The notes below the pieces were generated by a model, which made no database searches, was not told where the DNA came from, and saw only the letters and a program-made list of their open reading frames with translations. From Bacteroidales bacterium (GTDB lineage: Bacteria > Bacteroidota > Bacteroidia > Bacteroidales > UBA7960), in contig SLRE01000254.1 of NCBI GenBank assembly GCA_007131125.1, forward strand, positions 1-6,357: a DNA stretch of 6,357 nucleotides. The letters run 5' to 3'. Made by a program: the position numbers and the translations under genes. Positions 1 through 4,600 of the stretch are shown in pieces. Numbering within the stretch: position 1 is the first letter of the stretch; every line of letters starts with the position of its first letter.

Positions 1-135
1 TATCTCCCGGCAAAAGGCCGGTAAATCTTTAGGTGTGCGGGAAGTGATAATATTGCCGTCACGCACCACTTCCTGATCGACATATTCTGCACCGGCGTTA
101 ACCAGGTCATCCTTTATGGAGCGTAAATTCCCAGA
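1..135 (-). pseudogene. PfpI/DJ-1 family protein, C-terminal fragment (5'-truncated)
   Basis: Read on the minus strand from about 120 down to 1, the frame gives SIKDDLVNAGAEYVDQEVV, then RDGNIITSRTPKDLPAFCRE. This matches the C-terminal part of PfpI/YhbO-type proteins of the DJ-1 superfamily, where the lysine/aspartate segment, AGAxxVDxEVV and TSRxPxDLPAF are highly characteristic. Intact members are about 165 to 190 residues and act as intracellular proteases, deglycases or chaperones with a catalytic cysteine in the middle of the protein. Here that half is missing: the frame meets a TAG at 136-138, only about 5 codons before the recognisable homology begins, and no start codon or family sequence is visible further upstream. 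The 3' end runs off the left edge of the window, so its C-terminus may be intact outside. Family assignment is from remembered motifs and is strong. Loss of the 5' part is seen directly. The cause (deletion or rearrangement) is inferred. Confidence 0.8.
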
Positions 136-220
136 CTAAATGCTACACCGTCGTCCACTGTAGAACTTACCTTTTGAATTTACTTAATATAAAATGTTTG
201 CTCAAGGCAACAGCGGATCA

Positions 221-249
221 TTGCTTAAACTGTCTAAACCCTGTATAAT
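221..249 (+). promoter_or_regulatory. Sigma-A-type promoter of the toxin-antitoxin remnant
   Basis: The -35 element TTGCTT (221-226) is followed by a 17-bp spacer and a perfect -10 TATAAT (244-249). A start of transcription near 256 would place it inside the palindrome that follows and about 28 bases ahead of the antitoxin ATG at 284. This is the best promoter in the window. It has kept its consensus although both genes behind it are broken. Confidence 0.75.
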
Positions 250-274
250 CCTGTAACAATAATTGTTACAGGAT
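240..274. promoter_or_regulatory. Palindromic operator over the transcription start
   Basis: A perfect inverted repeat has 12-bp arms at 248-259 and 263-274 around a TAA centre, with core CCTGTAACAA / TTGTTACAGG. A third half-site CCTGTA sits at 240-245, exactly 10 bp (one helical turn) before the CCTGTA at 250-255, and overlaps the -10 box. The right arm also supplies the AGGA (270-273) that serves as the antitoxin's ribosome binding site. Ribbon-helix-helix antitoxins typically repress their own operon by binding such repeated half-sites, so an autoregulatory operator is the natural reading. Binding itself is inferred. As RNA the palindrome could instead form a hairpin that masks the ribosome binding site. 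Confidence 0.65.
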
Positions 275-283
275 ATGATCATA

Positions 284-529
284 ATGAGTGAAAGTAAAAT
301 ATTGAATATTTAACTGCATGAGGAGCTTTACTCTGCTGTAAGGGATATGGCAGATTTAGAGAATAAATCCAAGGCTGAGTTAACCAGGGAAATAATACGT
401 GAATATATAACCAAGTGGGAACGCTGGGCAAAAATCAGGCAGTGGGGCAAACAAACCACAGAGGATATGGGTATTAACGAAGAAGAAACACTTGACGATA
501 TAATACACAACTCTCGCAAGCGAACTTGA
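284..529 (+). pseudogene. RHH (CopG-like) antitoxin gene with nonsense codon 10
   Basis: From ATG 284 the frame reads MSESKILNI, then TAA (311-313), then continues in the same frame with LHEELYSAVRDMADLENKSK and AELTREIIREYITKWERWAK to a TGA at 527-529. Reading through the stop gives about 81 residues, a usual length for a ribbon-helix-helix antitoxin. The pattern is the family's: a short DNA-binding strand (ILNIxLHEEL), helix, a turn with NKSKAEL, a second helix (REIIREYI), and a charged tail that would bind the toxin. The nonsense codon falls inside the DNA-binding strand, so the product would be a 9-mer. Reinitiation at ATG 347 would give 60 residues without the strand. The partner PIN gene starts 2 bases after the stop, the classic antitoxin-first operon layout. 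RHH assignment is by pattern, without a search. A sequencing error at 311 cannot be excluded from this sequence alone. Confidence 0.72.
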
Positions 530-531
530 TA

Positions 532-805
532 ATGCTGAGAGTTGTGTTCGATACCAACGTTATCATTTCTGCAATCTTATTTGACGGCAAAACAGAAAAA
601 ATTATCGAAACTTGCCGCTTCCGAAAAGCTAACCATGGTTATCTCTCACGATATTCTTGCTGAAACAGTTTTTATACTTCGCAGCAAGTTTGGTTGGAGC
701 GGCACCCAAGTTGAATATGCAGACAGAATACTGCGCGATATTGCTGCAATAATAACTCCAGGCGAAAGGCTAAAAGTAATAAAAATAGATGCGGCAGATA
801 ACCGT
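532..805 (+). pseudogene. PIN-domain toxin (putative ribonuclease), frameshifted and truncated
   Basis: ATG 532 opens MLRVVFDTNVIISAILFDGK and KTEKIIE, the start of a VapC-like PIN domain with the first catalytic acid at D7. The frame then runs into nonsense and stops at 652-654. Skipping one base (A610) restores the family sequence: LAASEKLTMVISHDILAET, then ILRSKFGW and IDAADNR. The repaired reading has D7, E44 and D86/D89 where PIN nucleases carry their metal-binding acids. After about position 805 the similarity ends: the usual continuation, an alpha/beta segment with TGD and a final strand of about 45 residues, is absent. The downstream frame stops at 851-853 in unrelated sequence. PIN toxins cut RNA and are held inactive by the antitoxin encoded just upstream. 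Here two independent lesions (frameshift, lost C-terminus) make activity very unlikely. Family call is strong, subfamily uncertain. Confidence 0.78.
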
Positions 806-1004
806 CACTTCACCAGCGACAAGCTCCCACCTACGATCAAGTTCAACCTGTAAAATGACGGAGAAAAGACGGTTCAGACTATCGGGGATGGCATGAACCG
901 GGTGGAGGTCAAGCCCTTAAGGTGCGCATATCGGACTTATTTTAGGGTTACTGAATGCCACCCTGCTAATTATCTCTGTCAGGCGAAAGATTAAAAGCAA
1001 GTAA
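806..1004 (+). pseudogene. Possible C-terminal membrane-anchor fragment of an unidentified protein
   Basis: Behind the broken PIN gene the same frame gives FTSDKLPPTIKFNL, a TAA (851-853), then NDGEKTVQTIGDGMNRVEV and KPL. If one base (A920) is skipped there, the next frame gives GAHIGLILGLLNATLLIISV and RRKIKSK, ending at TAA 1002-1004. Joined, this resembles a short extracellular beta segment followed by one hydrophobic helix of about 18 to 20 residues and a basic cytoplasmic tail, the usual C-terminus of a single-pass membrane protein. It needs one stop and one frameshift to be ignored, so if real it is decayed. I do not recognise the family, and the frame change rests only on how protein-like the joined reading looks. 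The junction with the PIN remnant would lie near 805-810. Confidence 0.35.
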
Positions 1005-1038
1005 GCCCGTCTGCTATTACAGGTGATATTTCCAGATA

Positions 1039-1185
1039 TTATGAACGCTTTTTGAGGATTTCGGAAATATTATTCCATACCACGGTTACTAGATCTGAAG
1101 TTAAACCATTTGCATATTTCGTTACGGGTACTCCCTGCACCATAGCTTCCACAAAAGCACAATCTAAAGGAATTTTACCCACCAT
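1039..1185 (-). pseudogene. MinD/CooC-type P-loop ATPase, C-terminal fragment
   Basis: On the minus strand ATG 1185 to TAA 1039 encodes 48 residues: MVGKIPLDCAFVEAMVQGVP, then VTKYANGLTSDLVTVVWNNI and SEILKKRS. This is the last part of a MinD-superfamily ATPase: the strand and loop (V)GKIPxD, the helix xxVxEAMVQGxPV, and the final amphipathic helix. Such proteins (CooC-like or ferredoxin-containing MinD-like ATPases of anaerobes) are about 240 to 290 residues. The Walker A motif, switch regions and any ferredoxin insert are absent, and an in-frame TAG lies four codons ahead of the ATG. A weak ribosome binding site (GGAAG, 8 bases before the ATG) is present, so a 48-residue peptide could be made, but a leftover 3' end is far more likely. 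Family call from motifs is good; which subfamily is unclear. Confidence 0.72.
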
Positions 1186-1267
1186 GATTATTTCTTCCTA
1201 TTTATTATCAATGACAGATACTGTTTTACCGCAACATCAATAATGTAAATAAAATTTCCTTTTGGTT

Positions 1268-1288
1268 ATATCCCCTTAAAGGAGATAT
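1268..1288. repeat. 21-bp imperfect palindrome
   Basis: ATATCCCCTT (1268-1277) and AAGGAGATAT (1279-1288) are symmetric about A1278 with 9 of 10 positions paired (mismatch C1273/A1283). With no loop it would not fold well as RNA, so if functional it would be a protein-binding dyad. No adjacent promoter supports this. Confidence 0.35.
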
Positions 1289-1494
1289 GCCATTTAAGTC
1301 GAATTGTTTAAAGTGATTAATTGTTATCCCATATGAGCCAACCCGAATATTTCTTGCTACAACATAAATAATTATGCCGGATTAATCTTGCTGAGAGCAA
1401 ACTTGCAAGTTTAGGGTAACCTGTAAAGGCTTGAAATTATGAACGGGATTGAAGCTGTATTTTCATATTTATAGAGCTTTTTTCAGGCAAAAAC

Positions 1495-1524
1495 CCGGTT
1501 TCTCAATGCAGTAAGGGAAACCGG
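1495..1524 (+). promoter_or_regulatory. Strong leader hairpin upstream of the surface-protein gene
   Basis: CCGGTTTCTC (1495-1504) pairs with GGGAAACCGG (1515-1524) around a 10-base loop, giving a 10-bp stem with one G-U pair. It ends about 60 bases before the TTG start. It is not followed by a run of T, so it is not a normal rho-independent terminator. A role in mRNA stability or as part of a structured regulatory leader is possible, and termination of upstream transcripts is less likely. Confidence 0.45.
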
Positions 1525-1533
1525 TAGAGCAGT

Positions 1534-1550
1534 TTAAGCTAATAGCTTAA
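1534..1550 (+). promoter_or_regulatory. Second leader hairpin close to the ribosome binding site
   Basis: TTAAGCT (1534-1540), a three-base AAT loop and AGCTTAA (1544-1550) form a perfect 7-bp stem, possibly extended by one wobble pair (T1533-G1551). It lies 9 bases after the preceding hairpin and about 21 bases before the Shine-Dalgarno sequence. It is AT-rich and weak alone, and also reads as an AT-rich DNA dyad. Confidence 0.35.
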
Positions 1551-1571
1551 GAAAGTGATTTTTGTCTGGAA

Positions 1572-1580
1572 AGGGGGTGA
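1572..1580 (+). promoter_or_regulatory. Ribosome binding site that fixes the TTG start
   Basis: AGGGGGTGA differs by one base from the full anti-Shine-Dalgarno complement AGGAGGTGA and ends 5 bases before TTG 1586. The in-frame GTG at 1577 lies inside this sequence and so has no proper site. The ATG at 1607 is 26 bases away and would remove the charged start of the signal peptide. TTG 1586 is therefore the preferred start. Confidence 0.85.
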
Positions 1581-1585
1581 CAAAA

Positions 1586-1675
1586 TTGAAGACGAAGAAA
1601 GAACATATGTTAAAGTATGTTGTTATTGTCATAGCTATCGCCTTAATTGTGCTCGTTCCGGCAGTAACCTTTGCC
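1586..1675 (+). other. Signal peptide of the surface protein
   Basis: The first 30 residues have a basic start (MKTKKEHMLK, reading TTG as Met), a hydrophobic core YVVIVIAIALIVLV (11-24), and a polar end PAVTFA with probable signal peptidase I cleavage after A30. The mature protein would begin DSEC. There is no lipobox before C34, so it is not a lipoprotein by this reading. Confidence 0.85.
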
Positions 1676-4600
1676 GACAGTGAATGCAGTGCTGATGATG
1701 AAAGCAGCTCTGTGAAAACTGAATGCACAGATTCCGAAAAAACTACTTCTACTTGTTCGGATAGTTCTGATTCAAAAAGTCAGTCAGCTTCTGATCATCC
1801 CACCACAGATTCAGCTTCTACAAGCATCGAGGCGCCTGCCTCTTCTGATAAGAAAACCTCCGAAAAAAATTCTTCTGATGATCAATCCTCAACCGATCCG
1901 TCTACCGATGATGAAACCGGAGATACCTCGCAAGATGATAGTGACTCTGATACTGACTCTTCCGGCAATGCCGATGATTCCGCCTCCGGTGAAGATGGTA
2001 AGTCTGACGAAGGCGAAGCTGATGATAACGCCAAGGAAACTGACGCTTCTGATGAAGATATTGGCTCCGATGCTAATTCTTCCGATAATGGCGATGAAGG
2101 TTCCGATGAAAACCAGAGCGATGGTTCCGCCTTCGATGAGGAAAACAAGTCTGACGACAACGAGAAAGCTGATGCTGACTTAGAATCAGATGATGCCTCC
2201 GCTTCAGACATCGATTTATCCGATGAAGAAAAAGCCAAGCTCGCAGAAGATGGTTCAGTAGAAGTCACTAATGGGGAAGGCAACTCCTACATCGCGGAGA
2301 TAACCTCAGATAAGGTTGTTGCCACCGATACCGCGGGGACCTCATTTACCGTTCAATTTGACAATCTTGACGAAAACATTCCCCTGGGCTCGTTTCAGCT
2401 AACCCTACCTGAAGGGTTTACCGACATGGCCCTGGTTGAAGACTCCATAAAGGTTTTGGCTGCAGAGCTGCCTAATGGGGAAGCAAAAACCTGGCTTGGC
2501 AGTGTTGTTGACCTGGTTCTTTCACTATGGGCCCTGGATGAAAGCAGTTACCTCGGGCAGGACGAATCAATTGCGGCCACCTTTACGGCAACCACACCTG
2601 AAATACCTACAGGCTATAACCTGGCTACGCAGGCCTGGACCGATAACAGCACTGCAAACGCCTATGATGATAAGGGTGTTGCAACTAACACCCAAAATAT
2701 GGCAGAGTATAATACAGATCCAATGATCTTTGCCCTTGACCAGGACAACCCGTTTCGGATAAGCACAGCCGAACATTTTAATGCAATTCGGCACAGCCCA
2801 TGGGGAAACTATACACAAACCGCTGATTTTACTTTGCATTCCTGGGCTTTTGATGGCCCGATTGGCACAACTTCTGCTCCTTTCAGAGGCAGTTACAATG
2901 GTAATGGATATACTATTTCGGGATTATCCTTGCAGCGTCCATCCGACAGCTATGTAGGGCTTTTTGGTGTAACTACAAATGCAAACATCTCTAATGTTAA
3001 CTTGACTGTGAATAGTGTTTTGGGTATTCATTATGTTGGCGGGCTGGTTGGTCACATGATTTTCGGCACCATCAATAACTGTACGGTTATTATTGAAGGC
3101 TCCGGAATAAGAGGACAAGGGACTTTTGATGGCTCACAAACAGGTGATTATGTCGGCGGCCTGGTTGGATACAACAGTGGTGGTACTATCACCAACAGCA
3201 GTGTGATTAGAGGAAATCGACATGATATCCAAGGTGATGGTAGTTATGTTGGCGGCCTGGTTGGTTATAACCTAAACGGCGCAATTACTAATTGTCATAC
3301 AGATGTAACTGTTACAGGATATGACTACTATGTTGGTGGCCTGGTTGGTTATAACTCTGGTGGCACGATTACCGACAGTTCTACTGATGGTCTTACCTGG
3401 ACTTTGGGACACGGTGGTTCTCCAGGCAAGCAGGGCGATTATGTTGGCGGTTTGGTTGGTTTAAATCGTGAAGGGACCATCATAAACTGCCACACCCGTG
3501 GCATCGTTTATTCAGGAGGAGTTTTTCAAGGCGGTCAGTTTTTTGGTGGGGATTGTGTTGGTGGTTTGGTTGGATGGAACTCTAATGGCACGATCCAGGA
3601 CAGTTCTGCCATTGGGACGGTCAGAGGTGATGGCAATGAGGTCGGCGGCCTGGTCGGTCGGAGCAGTGGCGAGATCACCGGAAGCTACGCCTCGGGCTCA
3701 GTAACCAATCATACCAATAGAGCTTTATGGTACGGAGGTTTGGTGGGTATTAATTGGGGGATGATTATTGACAGCTTTTCTACCGCAACCGTTCGGGGAA
3801 ATGAGTATGTTGGCGGCTTAGCCGGTTCTAACGAAGATCTAATAACCAATAGTTACGCTAGTGGAAGAGTCGATGCAATGATTAGAATGGGAGGCGGTTT
3901 AGTCGGATACAATATCGGTGAGGTCATCGGTAGTTATGCCACAGGTGAAGTATATGGTGGCGCAGAGACGAGATCCCATGCTTTTGGCGGTCTGGTGGGA
4001 TCAAATACAGGTAATATTAGTTACTGTTATGCCATTGGTTCTGTCAGAGGCGCTGGTTCAATTGGCGGCTTGGTCGGTAATAATGGAGGTATAATAACCA
4101 ACTGCTATGCAGCCGGATCTTTAAGCAAAAGAGATGTTTATACCTTGGTCGGTGGCCTTGTTGCAACTGACTTTGAAGCTGAGGGCACCATCATAAACAG
4201 CTACTGGGATACTCAAAATTCAGGTGATTCTAACAGTCCATATGGGACGGGAAGAACCACCGTTCAGATGCAACAGTCGGGAACTTTTAGCAGCTGGTCA
4301 ATTTCCAACCAGGGTGGAGATGATACAACCTGGCGGATATATCCAGGATTTAGCTATCCACTCCTTCGCAGCTTTATGACCGAAGTGTCAGCTGCTAAAG
4401 TCTATAATGGCGATGCTTTAATATGCCAGTTCACTGATTTTATGGATAGTGAACTAAACCCGGTCGCAATTGATTTTGCCCTTGAAGTTAATGGAGTATT
4501 TGCTGATCGAAATGTCGGGGCTTGTGTCATCTCGCTTTCTTTTGGCCCGTTGGGTGATGAAAATGCCCCACAACGCAGCGCGCTTTTACAAAAGTACGAC

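Larger units (their letters stand above)
1186..1571. other. Intergenic region and probable 5' leader, no recognisable gene
   Basis: No start-bearing open frame with protein-like content was found. The minus strand has a 51-codon open stretch (1381 down to 1229, stop at 1226-1228) without a start codon or a recognisable match. No convincing promoter for the large gene is visible. The best weak candidate is TTGAAG (1449-1454) with TATAGA (1470-1475), but the spacer is only 15 bp. Two inverted repeats near the right end are listed separately. I compared the region by eye with the common cyclic-di-GMP-I, cobalamin and ydaO riboswitch signatures and saw none. Confidence 0.5.

Noticed and set aside
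121..180. Minus-strand reading VSSTVDDGVAFSLGIYAP just upstream of the PfpI remnant
   Set aside because: It is short, out of frame with the PfpI fragment, lacks a start codon and is not recognised.
1052..1243. Plus-strand 63-codon open frame
   Set aside because: It lies opposite the ATPase remnant, whose minus-strand translation matches a known family; the plus-strand product does not.
1226..1381. Minus-strand 51-codon open stretch with protein-like composition (VARNIRVGSYG, INHFKQFDLN)
   Set aside because: It has no usable start codon, is bounded by stops on both sides, and I do not recognise a family. It could be one more gene remnant, but this cannot be supported from sequence alone.
1390..1490. 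Possible riboswitch in the leader (GCAAA and GGGTAACC segments)
   Set aside because: The conserved core of cyclic-di-GMP-I, cobalamin or ydaO aptamers could not be found by eye, so no class can be assigned.
1882..2283. Minus-strand Ser-rich open frame (133 codons) and overlapping plus-strand frame at 1878-2183
   Set aside because: Both are shadows of the Asp/Ser-rich stalk: GAT/GAC and TCN codons read in other frames give few stops. The products are compositional noise without start signals.
3311..3324. Fourteen-base exact match (GTTACAGGATATGA) to the right half of the operator at 265-278
   Set aside because: It lies inside a GLUG codon run without the other palindrome arm, so it is probably a chance match.
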